From the NCBI RefSeq assembly GCF_002379085.1, contig NZ_NBZW01000002.1, positions 248,001 through 312,000 of the forward strand: a stretch of DNA of 64,000 nt, read 5' to 3'. Source of the DNA: Polaromonas sp. AET17H-212. GTDB taxonomy: Bacteria > Pseudomonadota > Gammaproteobacteria > Burkholderiales > Burkholderiaceae_C. The position numbers and the translations under genes were made by a program. Positions within the stretch are counted from its first letter, which is position 1; each line of letters starts with the position of its first letter. Below are positions 28,454-36,901 of this stretch, one piece after another. Under the pieces are notes generated by a model, which was not told where the DNA came from, did not search any database, and saw only the letters and a program-made list of their open reading frames with translations.

Positions 28454-29830
28454 ATGAACGACCTGTCGGTCATCGACCGCTTCTTGGACGTCTTCTCGCG
28501 CTACATCGATTCGGGCTTCGGATTGCTACATGGCGAGGTGGCCTTCCTGACCGCCACGCTGGTCGGGATCGACATGACACTGGCAGGCCTGTTCTGGGCC
28601 ATGAGCCATGCCAGTGGGGGTGGTGATGATGTCATTGGCAAGTTGGTCAAGAAGGTGCTCTATGTCGGGGCTTTTGCCTTCATCATCGGCAACTTCAATA
28701 ACCTGGCGGGCATCGTGTTCCGCTCCTGTGCCGGACTCGGATTGGTGGCGTCCGGCTCCAGTATGACGCAGGCGCAGTTGTTGCAGCCGGGACGGCTCGC
28801 GCAAACCGGTGTCGATGCGGGCCGACCCATCATGGTGCAGATCAGCGACCTGACGGGCTTCCCCGAGGTGTTCGCCAATCTCGACGTCATCACCGTGCTG
28901 TTCCTGGCCTGGCTGGTGGTGATCGTGAGCTTCTTCGTGCTGGCGGTTCAGCTGTTTGTAACGCTGATCGAGTTCAAGCTGACGACGTTGGCGGGCTTTG
29001 TGCTGGTGCCCTTTGCCTTGTGGAACAAGACAGCGTTCCTGGCCGAGCGGGTGCTGGGCAATGTGGTGTCATCAGGCATCAAGGTGCTGGTGCTCGCGGT
29101 GATCGTCGGGATCGGCTCAGGGCTGTTTGCGGAGTTTCAGACGCCACCGGGGACCGAGCTTTCCATCGACCATGCGCTGGTCATCATGCTGGCCTCGCTT
29201 GCGCTGCTCGGTCTGGGCATCTTCGGTCCCGGCATCGCGACCGGGCTGGTGTCGGGCGCGCCGCAGTTGGGCGCGGGTGCTGCGGCGGGGACCGTGTTCG
29301 GTGCCGCAGGACTGGCCGTGGCAGGTGGCGCAGCCATTGCCACAGGCGCTGGCGCCGTAGCCGCCGGTGCACGCATGGCGCCGGGGGCGGCACGTGCAGC
29401 CATTGTGGGTGGTGCCAGCGCCGCCCGTTCTGCAAGCACCATGGCTGCTGGCGCGAAGTCTGCCTTCCTGGCGGGTGCCGCGGCTTCCGACGGTGGCGGT
29501 GTTCCCGCTGCCGGTGCAGGTCTTGCCAACATGGCGAAGAGTGGTGCGGGCGCCGTCGGCCAGCGTATCGCGGCCGGTGCCAAGGCCGTGAAGGATCGCA
29601 TTGCATCGGCTGTATCTGAAGGGGCTGCACCGGCTTCGGCCGCAGGTGCCACAACTGGCACAGGCGCTATGAGCACCGACACGCCACCTCCCGCACCCGC
29701 CTGGGCGAAACGCTTGCAACGCAACCAGCGTCTTTCGCAAGGGGTTTCTACCGCTGCGCACACCCTGCGCTCAGGTGATCACGGCGGGGGCGGCGCCAGT
29801 CCGAGCCTGCGCGACCCTTCGAACCATTAA
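28454..29830 (+). CDS. trbL: TrbL, VirB6-type membrane protein
   Basis: The 458-residue protein has at least five hydrophobic segments between about 25 and 280. An Ala/Gly-rich C-terminal domain (about 285-400) and a Pro-containing tail follow, the usual TrbL plan. It forms part of the inner-membrane channel. ATG 28454 lies just after the upstream lipoprotein stop. Confidence 0.92.
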   Translation: MNDLSVIDRFLDVFSRYIDSGFGLLHGEVAFLTATLVGIDMTLAGLFWAMSHASGGGDDVIGKLVKKVLYVGAFAFIIGNFNNLAGIVFRSCAGLGLVASGSSMTQAQLLQPGRLAQTGVDAGRPIMVQISDLTGFPEVFANLDVITVLFLAWLVVIVSFFVLAVQLFVTLIEFKLTTLAGFVLVPFALWNKTAFLAERVLGNVVSSGIKVLVLAVIVGIGSGLFAEFQTPPGTELSIDHALVIMLASLALLGLGIFGPGIATGLVSGAPQLGAGAAAGTVFGAAGLAVAGGAAIATGAGAVAAGARMAPGAARAAIVGGASAARSASTMAAGAKSAFLAGAAASDGGGVPAAGAGLANMAKSGAGAVGQRIAAGAKAVKDRIASAVSEGAAPASAAGATTGTGAMSTDTPPPAPAWAKRLQRNQRLSQGVSTAAHTLRSGDHGGGGASPSLRDPSNH

Positions 29831-29842
29831 GGAGATCACTTC

Positions 29843-30547
29843 ATGTTATTCAAACGACCCCAGGTGCGTTACTCGGACACGCCCGAACCTGTCACCCCGT
29901 ACCAGGCTGCAGCGCAGGTCTGGGATCAGCGCATCGGCAGCGCCCGCGTGCAGGCCAAGAACTGGCGGTTGATGGCCTTTGGCTGCTTGTCGCTGGCTTT
30001 GCTGATGGCGGGCGGACTGGTCTGGCGTTCGGCACAGTCCATCGTGACACCGTATGTCGTCGAGGTGGACAGCGCCGGTCAGGTGCGGGCAGTCGGCGAA
30101 GCGGCCACGCCGTATAAGCCAAATGATGCACAGATTGCTTATCACCTGGCCCGCTTTCTCACCGACGTGCGTTCGCTGTCAATCGATCCCATCGTGGTGC
30201 GGAAGAACTGGCTCGAAGCCTATGAATACACCACCGACAAGGGCGCGGCCACGCTGAACGAATACGCGCGTGCCAACGATCCTTTTGCTCGCATCGGGCA
30301 GAACTCTGTTTCGGTGGAGGTGACCAGCGTGGTTCGGGCCAGCGAATCGTCGTTCCAGATGCGCTGGATAGAGCGCAGCTATGCGAATGGCGCGCCCTCG
30401 GGCACCGAGCGCTGGACGGCGGTGGTGTCGGTAGTGCTGCAACCGCCGCGCACCGAAGAACGCTTGCGCCGCAATCCACTGGGCATCTACGTCAACGGGC
30501 TGTCCTGGAGCCGTGAACTCGAAGCGACACAAGGAGTAAAACCATGA
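29843..30547 (+). CDS. trbF: TrbF, VirB8-like protein
   Basis: The 234-residue protein has one membrane segment (about 46-68) and a periplasmic VirB8-like domain that includes WLEAYEYTTDKGAATLNEYA and FQMRWIERSYANG. AAGGAG stands 10 bases before ATG 29843. It overlaps trbG by four bases. Confidence 0.93.
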   Translation: MLFKRPQVRYSDTPEPVTPYQAAAQVWDQRIGSARVQAKNWRLMAFGCLSLALLMAGGLVWRSAQSIVTPYVVEVDSAGQVRAVGEAATPYKPNDAQIAYHLARFLTDVRSLSIDPIVVRKNWLEAYEYTTDKGAATLNEYARANDPFARIGQNSVSVEVTSVVRASESSFQMRWIERSYANGAPSGTERWTAVVSVVLQPPRTEERLRRNPLGIYVNGLSWSRELEATQGVKP

Positions 30548-31557
30548 AGACACATTTTCGTATTTACGCTTTATCGGTGATCATGATCGCTATCCTGGCG
30601 ACCATCACCGGCTGCGCCACACAAGGCAAGCCGCCGCCCGCCATCACACTGGATGAACCCGTTGCCGCGCAGCGACTGCCGGAACCACCCAAGCCCATCG
30701 AAGTGGTGATGTTGCCCGAACCGCTGGCCTTGCCTGCGCAGTTGAAAGCGTTGCCCGTAGAAGCAGATGCGAAGTCCACACCAGAAGCTGCTGACGAGAA
30801 GATTCGCGTCTCACGGGCCAACATGGAGGCGCGTGTGGCACCGAGCCGAGAAGGCTACGTCAACGCCATCCAGGTGTGGCCATACGCCGATGGCGCGCTG
30901 TACCAGGTCTACACGAGTCCAGGCCGGGTCACGGTCATTGCCCTGCAGGAGGGCGAGGAGCTGGTGACGGTTTCGGCAGGCGACACGGTGCGCTGGGTCG
31001 TTGGTGACACGGCCAGCGGCGCAGGTGCCAGCCTGCGCGTGAACGTACTCGTTAAACCCACTCGCACTGGCCTTAAAACAAACCTGGTCATCACCACGAA
31101 CCGGCGCATGTACCTGCTGGAACTGTCTTCGACGCCGCAAGCCTGGATGGCTTCGGTGTCCTGGGACTACCCGAAGGACCGGATGCTGGCCTTGCAGAAG
31201 CAGGCGCAGCAGGCTCAAGCGGCCGCGCCAGTGGATTCCGGTTTGTCGCTGGAACAGATCAAGTTCCGCTATGCCATCTCCGGCGACAGCCCACCCTGGA
31301 AGCCGCTGCGCGCCTTTGATGACGGGCAGCGGGTATACATCCAGTTTCCTGGTGGTATTGCGCAGGGGGAGCTGCCGCCGCTGTTCGTGATTGGGGCGCA
31401 GGGTGATGGACAGTTGGTGAACTACCGTTTCCGTTCTCCCTATTACGTGGTGGACCGGCTGTTCGGTGCTGCCGAGCTGCGACTGGGGGCAGACAGGGCC
31501 CAGGTGGTGCGGATCGAGCGCACCGATGGTGTCGCCAGTGCGGTACGGAGGAACTGA
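30544..31557 (+). CDS. trbG: TrbG, VirB9-like protein
   Basis: The 337-residue protein starts with a lipoprotein-type signal ending in ITGCA (Cys about 25). A Pro/Glu-rich linker comes next and then the VirB9/CagX domain (about 95-330), which includes VIALQEGEELVTVSAGDTVRW and TNRRMYLLEL. It contributes to the outer-membrane part of the channel. Confidence 0.93.
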   Translation: MKTHFRIYALSVIMIAILATITGCATQGKPPPAITLDEPVAAQRLPEPPKPIEVVMLPEPLALPAQLKALPVEADAKSTPEAADEKIRVSRANMEARVAPSREGYVNAIQVWPYADGALYQVYTSPGRVTVIALQEGEELVTVSAGDTVRWVVGDTASGAGASLRVNVLVKPTRTGLKTNLVITTNRRMYLLELSSTPQAWMASVSWDYPKDRMLALQKQAQQAQAAAPVDSGLSLEQIKFRYAISGDSPPWKPLRAFDDGQRVYIQFPGGIAQGELPPLFVIGAQGDGQLVNYRFRSPYYVVDRLFGAAELRLGADRAQVVRIERTDGVASAVRRN

Positions 31558-31559
31558 GC

Positions 31560-32861
31560 ATGAGTACGCCCGCCACACCGCAGGCTGACACGCCGGTGCC
31601 CCCGAAGGTCGATCCGGACACCATGACCTTGCGTGCGCCGCCACGTCCAGTGGTGCGACTGAATCGGCGCATGCTGGCGCTTGGTGCGGGCACGCTGGCC
31701 GCTGCCGTGCTCGGAGGTACCTTGTGGTCGCTGCAGTCGCACAAGCGTGAGCGCAACCCGGCCACCGAGTTGTACAACGTGGATAGGGTTTCACGGGCCG
31801 AGAGCCTGGACCAGTTGCCCAAGGACTATTCGAAGATACCTGTTCCGGTTAAACCCACCGTACCTGTTTTAGGCGAACCGCTGCCAGGTGATTTGGGGCC
31901 AGCCATCGTCAGCGCAGAACGTCAGCGTCAGGCGAATGTATCGGCGGCGTACGACGATCCTGCGCATGCGGATCGATTGACGCGCTTGCGTGATGCGGAG
32001 GAAGCAGCGCGCTCTACGGTGTTTTTTAGGAGCAGTGGCAATGGAGCCAAGTCGGCGGCAACTGCGAACTCGGCTTCAGCTGGCAGTCCATCGGCACCGA
32101 TGCCGGGCAATCAGCCGTTCAGTCCGATGGGGCCGCCGACCGCCACTGCGCAGGCAGCCGATCCGACCGCTGCGCAGAACCGGCAGGAACAAAAGGCGGC
32201 TTTTGTCGCGAATGCGGGTGACACGGCTACGCGCAATCTGGCCAGCCTGCAGATGCCGGTCTCACCTTACCAGGTGATGGCGGGGACTGTCATTCCGGCA
32301 GCATTGGTGACGGGCATCAACTCTGACTTGCCGGGGCAGGTCATCGCCAACGTGACGGAGACGGTTTACGACACGGCCACGGGGCGCTACCTGCTGATTC
32401 CGCAGGGGTCAAGATTGATTGGGCGATATGACAGCCAGGTTGCTTTCGGGCAGCGGCGGGTGTTGCTGGTGTGGACGCGGTTGATCCTGCCGGATACGTC
32501 TTCGATTGCACTGGACCGCCTGCCTGGGATTGATCCGGCGGGTTACGCCGGGTTGGAGGATGGTGTTGACTGGCACTGGGACCGGATTCTTGCCGGTGCG
32601 GCGCTGTCCACGCTGCTGGGTGTGGGGGCCGAGTTGGCGGCGCCGGATCGCAGCGGGAGTGATGGCAAGGTGATCATTGCCGTGCGTCAGGGTGCGCAGG
32701 ACACGGTGAACCAGGTGGGTCAGGAGATGAGTAAGCGGAATATGAGTGTTCAGCCGACGCTGACAATTCGGCCTGGGTCTCCGATGCGGGTGATGGTGAG
32801 CAAGGATCTGATTCTGCGACCGTACCAGCCGCTATTTTTTGTGAGAGGGGCACCGCAATGA
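31560..32861 (+). CDS. trbI: TrbI, VirB10-like protein
   Basis: The 433-residue protein has an N-terminal cytoplasmic part, one membrane segment (about 40-62), a Pro-rich linker and the TrbI/VirB10 C-terminal domain (about 230-430: YQVMAGTVIPAALVTGINSDL, LLIPQGSRLIGRYDS). It spans the envelope and links inner and outer channel parts. The stop overlaps the DUF2274 gene. Confidence 0.93.
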   Translation: MSTPATPQADTPVPPKVDPDTMTLRAPPRPVVRLNRRMLALGAGTLAAAVLGGTLWSLQSHKRERNPATELYNVDRVSRAESLDQLPKDYSKIPVPVKPTVPVLGEPLPGDLGPAIVSAERQRQANVSAAYDDPAHADRLTRLRDAEEAARSTVFFRSSGNGAKSAATANSASAGSPSAPMPGNQPFSPMGPPTATAQAADPTAAQNRQEQKAAFVANAGDTATRNLASLQMPVSPYQVMAGTVIPAALVTGINSDLPGQVIANVTETVYDTATGRYLLIPQGSRLIGRYDSQVAFGQRRVLLVWTRLILPDTSSIALDRLPGIDPAGYAGLEDGVDWHWDRILAGAALSTLLGVGAELAAPDRSGSDGKVIIAVRQGAQDTVNQVGQEMSKRNMSVQPTLTIRPGSPMRVMVSKDLILRPYQPLFFVRGAPQ

Positions 32862-33112
32862 GCACTGCCGTTGGCAAATTGCGGCTGGGGCCGCTGCCCA
32901 AGACCGAGACTGTGAAGCTGACCATCGCACTGACTGTGGCATTAAAGGTCGATCTGGAGCGCTATGCCGCGCTGCATGCGCAGACCTACGGCGACCCGGT
33001 CGATGCCGTCACGCTGATTCCGCATATGCTGGAATCGTTCATCATGCGGGATCGAGGATTCAAGACTCTGACAACCAAGGTGCCGAGGTCGCGAGTGGGG
33101 GAGGGCGACTAA
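32858..33112 (+). CDS. DUF2274 family protein
   Basis: The 84-residue protein (KLRLGPLPKTETVKLTIALT, then a helical region ending in ESFIMRDRGF) matches the DUF2274 family that follows trbI in Tn4371-like ICEs. It has a ribbon-helix-helix-like strand-helix pattern. Function is unknown. It is the last recognisable gene of the ICE core. Confidence 0.82.
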   Translation: MSTAVGKLRLGPLPKTETVKLTIALTVALKVDLERYAALHAQTYGDPVDAVTLIPHMLESFIMRDRGFKTLTTKVPRSRVGEGD

Positions 33113-33651
33113 AGGGGCCTTTGCCACAGGCGTAAAAAACTCCTTTTGCACGTCTGCTTTTCCAGGTCCAACGCGCAAGCGGACTTTCATTCGGCGGGCT
33201 CTGCCAACTTTGGAAGTTACGAACAGGAGATACATGCCAGTGCAACGCCCTGGCTTCCATCAGCAATTTCTTTGAAACGCCGCAAGAGACCGCGAAGAAC
33301 CAATGTGACAGCGTCGTTAATATGGACTGTTCGAGTCAACGTTTCGTTCTCATTGCTACGGTCGCGGGACAGCGATGAAGAAGGTGTGAGACGGATGACC
33401 GGCTTACGGCCACAAACGACCAAAGAGGCGACGAACCAACGTCGCGCGGCAAGCGCCCCTGCGTGTTACAGGCGCGCCTGGCTGGAGGTGAACAAAGCGC
33501 CCAGCGCGAAATCGCAACCATGCGCCGGCCGATCAGGCGCAGCCTGTTCGGCGGTATCCCGGGGCGCCAAGCCGGCGCGGCGGGGTGGGCGTCAGCCGAC
33601 CCCTGGAGGCAAGCGCAGCGCACAGTCTTTCCCCGAAACCAAAGGACGAAG
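33113..33651. other. Non-coding stretch after the trb operon
   Basis: I see no gene in these 540 bases. Open frames on both strands lack conserved features; the longest (from 33146) runs antisense into radC. The sequence is GC-rich in its second half. GCAAGCGCAGCGC occurs here at 33610-33622 and again at 34379-34391, so it appears on both sides of radC. Confidence 0.45.
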
Positions 33652-33672
33652 AAAAAAGGGGTCAAAGCCCCC
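33652..33672 (-). terminator. Rho-independent terminator of radC
   Basis: Read on the minus strand, GGGG, a short CTTTGA-type loop and CCCC are followed by six T, a few bases after the radC stop. It ends minus-strand transcription from radC toward the trb operon. Confidence 0.7.
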
Positions 33673-33675
33673 GGA

Positions 33676-34182
33676 TTACAGGAGTCCCCGTTCGGCCATT
33701 GACAGAACCTCGGCACCGGCCACGATCACGTGGTCCAGCACCCGCACGTCCACCAGCGCCAGAGCCGCCTTCAGCGTCTGCGTCAGCATCTCGTCGGCGC
33801 GCGACGGCTGGGTCGAACCGCTTGGATGGTTATGCACCAGCAACAGGGCAGCGCTGTTCCTCGCCAACGCTTCCTTGACCACCTCCCGTGGATACACCGA
33901 TGTCTGGTTTACCGAGCCGCGAAACATCTCGACATACTCGATCACGCGGTTCTGCGAATCCAGGTGCACCACTGCGAACACCTCATGCTCCAGCGCCCCC
34001 AGCTTGACCCGAAGGTAGTCGCGCACCACCTGTGGCGATGAAAGAACTTCACAGCCGCGCATCTGTCCAGCCAGTACGCGCTGTGCAGCCTGCAGGACTT
34101 CACCGGCACTGGCTGGCCGGTAGTCGCCCGCGACATCGCGAACGAGAAGGGAAGAATCGAGAGAAAGAGAAAGTTGCGACAT
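33676..34182 (-). CDS. radC: RadC-family JAB-domain protein (ICE type)
   Basis: The 168-residue protein is the short ICE-borne RadC form. The JAB/JAMM metal motif is intact: LLLVHNHPSG, then SRAD about eight residues later. Its role is uncertain; such genes are frequent on mobile elements and are often named DNA repair genes by tradition. ATG 34182 (MSQLSLSL) is preferred over an upstream in-frame start at 34293, whose extra residues look non-coding. A terminator follows. Confidence 0.85.
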   Translation of the reverse strand: MSQLSLSLDSSLLVRDVAGDYRPASAGEVLQAAQRVLAGQMRGCEVLSSPQVVRDYLRVKLGALEHEVFAVVHLDSQNRVIEYVEMFRGSVNQTSVYPREVVKEALARNSAALLLVHNHPSGSTQPSRADEMLTQTLKAALALVDVRVLDHVIVAGAEVLSMAERGLL

Positions 34183-34513
34183 GGTTGTTTCCGGTTTGAA
34201 TCGGGCGGAATTGCCCGGAACCGGCGGAACACGGCGCAGCGCAGCAGTCAGGGGTCGCGCAGACGGCCGCGAGGACGCCAGCGTGCAAGGCACGCGCCGC
34301 CCTTGACGGCGAGAACGGCGTGGTACGGTAAAGGGAACAGCAAGGCCGCCCCCACCCCCACCTCACCGGGTTTAGAGCAAGCGCAGCGCGCAGGTCCGAA
34401 GGGCCGCAGGCGTCAGGGATCAAAGCCGCATGGCCGTGACTCGGCACGAGGCGCGGGGCAACGCCCGCGAGCCCGACGGCGGTACGCCGGTACGCTCAGA
34501 ACGGAGCAACAAG
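34183..34513. other. Non-coding stretch between radC and the AbiE-like pair
   Basis: This gap between divergent genes holds no convincing ORF. It is GC-rich until about 34505, then turns abruptly AT-rich where the promoter of the next operon begins. The radC promoter should lie here but I cannot point to clear boxes. Confidence 0.4.
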
Positions 34514-34584
34514 ATTCACTGCACAGTAAATATTGCCATTTCATTGAATATTCGCTAATATCCGAATATTCACTGCGCAGTAAA
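34514..34584 (+). promoter_or_regulatory. Promoter with paired operator-like repeats before the AbiE-like operon
   Basis: ATTCACTGCACAGTAAA (34514-34530) and ATTCACTGCGCAGTAAA (34568-34584) are 17-bp direct repeats with one difference; the second contains the perfect palindrome ACTGCGCAGT. Between them lies a sigma-70-like promoter: TTGCCA (34533-34538), 17 bases, TAATAT (34556-34561). An inverted repeat GAATATTCG / CGAATATTC (34546-34554 and 34563-34571) surrounds the -10. The layout suggests tight autoregulation, as known for AbiEi-type antitoxins that bind their own promoter. Confidence 0.65.
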
Positions 34585-34597
34585 GAATCCATAAACC

Positions 34598-35701
34598 ATG
34601 ATGCTTGAGTCGAATACGACCGAACGACAGCTAATCGAGCAGTTTCTCGATACGCTTCGGGCGCTGCCCGAGGTGCAGGCCGAACTGGACCATCGGGGGG
34701 TGCCTGCCGGCTTGGCTGGCGACAAGGGGCATGACGCCCAAATCGACCTTCACATCGCAGGCAAGTCCTTCACCATTCTGATCGAGGCAAAAAAGGCCGT
34801 TTATCCAAGAGATGTGCGTGAAGTTCTCTGGCAGTTCAGGGAAATCAGCCACAACAGGCCCAAAGCGCAAAGTGGCGACGAAGCGGTATCAGTCCTGGTC
34901 GCCGAGTCCATCTCCCCGGGCGCCAAGGAACTGCTCAGGGATGAGCATGTCGGGTACTACGACAGCGGCGGCAGCCTGTTCTTGCCCGCACCTGGCGTGT
35001 ATCTCTACATCGACAAGCCGCCACCGAAAACGCTGTCGAAGTCGGTACGGTCTTTGTTTTCCGGGCGGCGCGCGCAGGTGCTGCATACCCTGCTGATGCG
35101 CCCTCAGGAATGGTTCGGCGGCAAAGAACTCGCTGAACAAGCATTGGTGTCGCCGGCAACCGCTTCGCAGGTGCTGACGGAGCTTGAGCGTTTCGACTGG
35201 CTGGTCTCGCGAGGACAAGGCCCCAGCAAAGAGCGCCACCTCAGAGAGCCTGCGGCGCTACTGGATGCCTGGGCGAAACAGCTCGCGTCAACCCGCCCCC
35301 CCGCGCTGCGCCGCTACTACGTTCCCTCTATGAAAGCGGACACCCTGCTGGAGCACATCGGACAGGTCTTCGCCGCCCATGAGGCGGGGTACGCGGTCAG
35401 CTACGAAGCCGCTGCACAGCGCTACGCGCCGTTCCTTTCCAGTGTTTCCCAGGTGCGCGCCCGCTTGCTGGTCAGTACTGCCGCCGATGCCGCCATTGGC
35501 GCACTTGGCGCGCGCGTGGTCAGTGAAGGTGCAAACTTCTCTATCATCGAAGCGAAGTCGCCCGGCGAGCTGTTGTTCCGGCAGCAAGTGGATGGCATCT
35601 GGCTGGCCAGTCCGATCCAGGTCTACCTCGATCTACTGCGCGGCGAAGGCCGTGCCAAGGAGATGGCGGAACACCTGCGCAAAGAAAGGATCGGTTTCTG
35701 A
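34598..35701 (+). CDS. AbiEi-like protein with PD-(D/E)XK-like and winged-helix domains
   Basis: The protein has 367 residues. Residues about 46-90 (DAQIDLHIAGKSFTILIEAKKA, then VREVLWQF) look like the D-x-n-E-x-K core of the restriction-endonuclease fold, as seen in AbiEi_2-type proteins. Residues about 160-205 (ELAEQALVSPATASQVLTELERFDWL) form a winged helix-turn-helix. The C-terminus is unassigned. It is the first gene behind the repeat-flanked promoter and its stop overlaps the next start (TGATG). Likely roles are DNA-binding antitoxin/autoregulator or a nuclease-type effector. ATG 34601 is an equally good start. Confidence 0.7.
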   Translation: MMLESNTTERQLIEQFLDTLRALPEVQAELDHRGVPAGLAGDKGHDAQIDLHIAGKSFTILIEAKKAVYPRDVREVLWQFREISHNRPKAQSGDEAVSVLVAESISPGAKELLRDEHVGYYDSGGSLFLPAPGVYLYIDKPPPKTLSKSVRSLFSGRRAQVLHTLLMRPQEWFGGKELAEQALVSPATASQVLTELERFDWLVSRGQGPSKERHLREPAALLDAWAKQLASTRPPALRRYYVPSMKADTLLEHIGQVFAAHEAGYAVSYEAAAQRYAPFLSSVSQVRARLLVSTAADAAIGALGARVVSEGANFSIIEAKSPGELLFRQQVDGIWLASPIQVYLDLLRGEGRAKEMAEHLRKERIGF

Positions 35702-36597
35702 TGGCCAAGCCCGCAACCCTCGACGGTTACAGCGACCAGTACACGCTTGACTGCGAGCGCGTCCTGGTGACGCTCCTGCGCGGACTGGGGCCGTGGAAGG
35801 ACTCCGTCTACCTTGTCGGCGGTCTCACACCGAGATATCTGGTACCTGCCCGGCCGCCCGTCGTACCCGCGCATGCCGGCACCATGGATGTGGACATCGT
35901 GATCGACCTGCAAATCCTGGCCGACACTGACGCGTACCACACGCTGGAAGATAACTTCAAGAAAATGGGCTTCGAGCGTGCCGAAAACGAGAGCGGAAAG
36001 AAACTCTCGTGGCGCTGGCAGACCCGTACTGAACACGGTGCGCTGATGGTGCTCGAACTGCTCGCTGACGCACCGGACATCGCCGGTGGCAAGGTCCAGG
36101 CGCTGCCGACCGAAGGCACAATCTCGGCACTCAACATCCCGCATTCGTCCATAGTCTTCGACCTCCACCAGGTCACCGAGATCCAGGCCGAGTTGCTGGG
36201 CGACAACGGCATCGCGACCGAGAAGATCAAGCACGCCAATTTGGTCAGCTTTACCTGCTTGAAGTCGTTCGCGTTCGACCAGCGCTACGAACGCAAGGAT
36301 GCTCACGATCTCATCTATTGCATCGAACATGCGCCCGAGGGACTGGATGCGGTCGCCGAAGCATTCCGCAAGGAACGCGACGGCAAGCATGGCGCTGTGA
36401 TCCAGGCCGCCCTGGAGATTTTGCGCAAGCGCTTCGCGCAGGACGACAAGACTGAGGGTTATAGGAAGGACGGCCCCGTGTCGGTGGCCAAGTTTGAACT
36501 AGGCGAAGGCGATGAACCTGATCAACACGAGGTGAGAGCGCTACGTCAGCGCCAGTCGAGCGACGTAATCGATCAACTGCTGGCCCGGATCGGTTAG
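35701..36597 (+). CDS. Nucleotidyltransferase-like protein (AbiEii-like partner)
   Basis: This 298-residue protein has VYLVGGLTPRYL (36-47) and TMDVDIVIDL (61-70), which fit the hGG...DhD signature of the DNA polymerase beta-type nucleotidyltransferase fold, with a longer spacer than usual. HDLIYCIEHAPEGLDAVAEAFRKER follows, as in AbiEii and MNT-like proteins. Translationally coupled to the AbiEi-like gene, it is the probable toxin or effector of the pair. Substrate unknown. Confidence 0.65.
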   Translation: MAKPATLDGYSDQYTLDCERVLVTLLRGLGPWKDSVYLVGGLTPRYLVPARPPVVPAHAGTMDVDIVIDLQILADTDAYHTLEDNFKKMGFERAENESGKKLSWRWQTRTEHGALMVLELLADAPDIAGGKVQALPTEGTISALNIPHSSIVFDLHQVTEIQAELLGDNGIATEKIKHANLVSFTCLKSFAFDQRYERKDAHDLIYCIEHAPEGLDAVAEAFRKERDGKHGAVIQAALEILRKRFAQDDKTEGYRKDGPVSVAKFELGEGDEPDQHEVRALRQRQSSDVIDQLLARIG

Positions 36598-36605
36598 GGG
36601 GCGGT

Positions 36606-36780
36606 ATGGCGATCAAGGCGATATTCGTTGGCATCAACAAGCGCCTCGACGCGGCGATTCCCGAGTTGGGCGGCGCGCGGCTTCTTCACCTATGAGGCCT
36701 TCCTCAATCTCGCGCTGGTGTCGCCGCGTCTGCTCAACCAGTTGGGCCTCGGTAGCCGTCCTCAAATCCTCATAGTTTGA
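36606..36780 (+). pseudogene. Scar of a caspase-like/helicase gene
   Basis: Starting at ATG 36606, nine bases after the NTase stop, the frame encodes MAIKAIFVGINKRLDAAIPEL, which looks like the start of a caspase-fold (peptidase C14) protein. It stops at 36693-36695. An overlapping second frame, from about 36679, encodes GFFTYEAFLNLALVSPRLLNQ, which resembles the segment just before motif II in Ski2-like helicases. The two pieces fit an N-terminus and an internal part of one long caspase-helicase protein joined by a big deletion. Recognition rests on short segments. Confidence 0.5.
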
Positions 36781-36813
36781 CCGCTGATCGCTGATCGCTG
36801 ACCGCTGACCGCT
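36779..36813. repeat. Five-copy heptamer tandem repeat
   Basis: GAYCGCT is repeated five times without gaps (C, T, T, C, C at the variable base). It starts exactly where the helicase-like fragment ends. It is too short for a CRISPR array and looks like a small slippage repeat. Confidence 0.7.
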
Positions 36814-36901
36814 GTCGGTGTGATGCGGCTCAGGGCTCAGATATTGACGACGCGCTGAAGGCGCGCAACCGAGACGCGCCATTCAAGGCCGTCAACTGAG
36901 C

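Noticed and set aside
33146..34018. Long plus-strand open frame (290 codons) after the trb operon
   Set aside because: Its second half is antisense to radC, whose JAB motif is clear, and the first half has no conserved feature. It is an open-frame shadow in GC-rich DNA.
36779..36813. Tandem repeat considered as CRISPR or iteron array
   Set aside because: Seven-base units without spacers do not fit CRISPR, and five short imperfect copies far from repA do not make an iteron origin.
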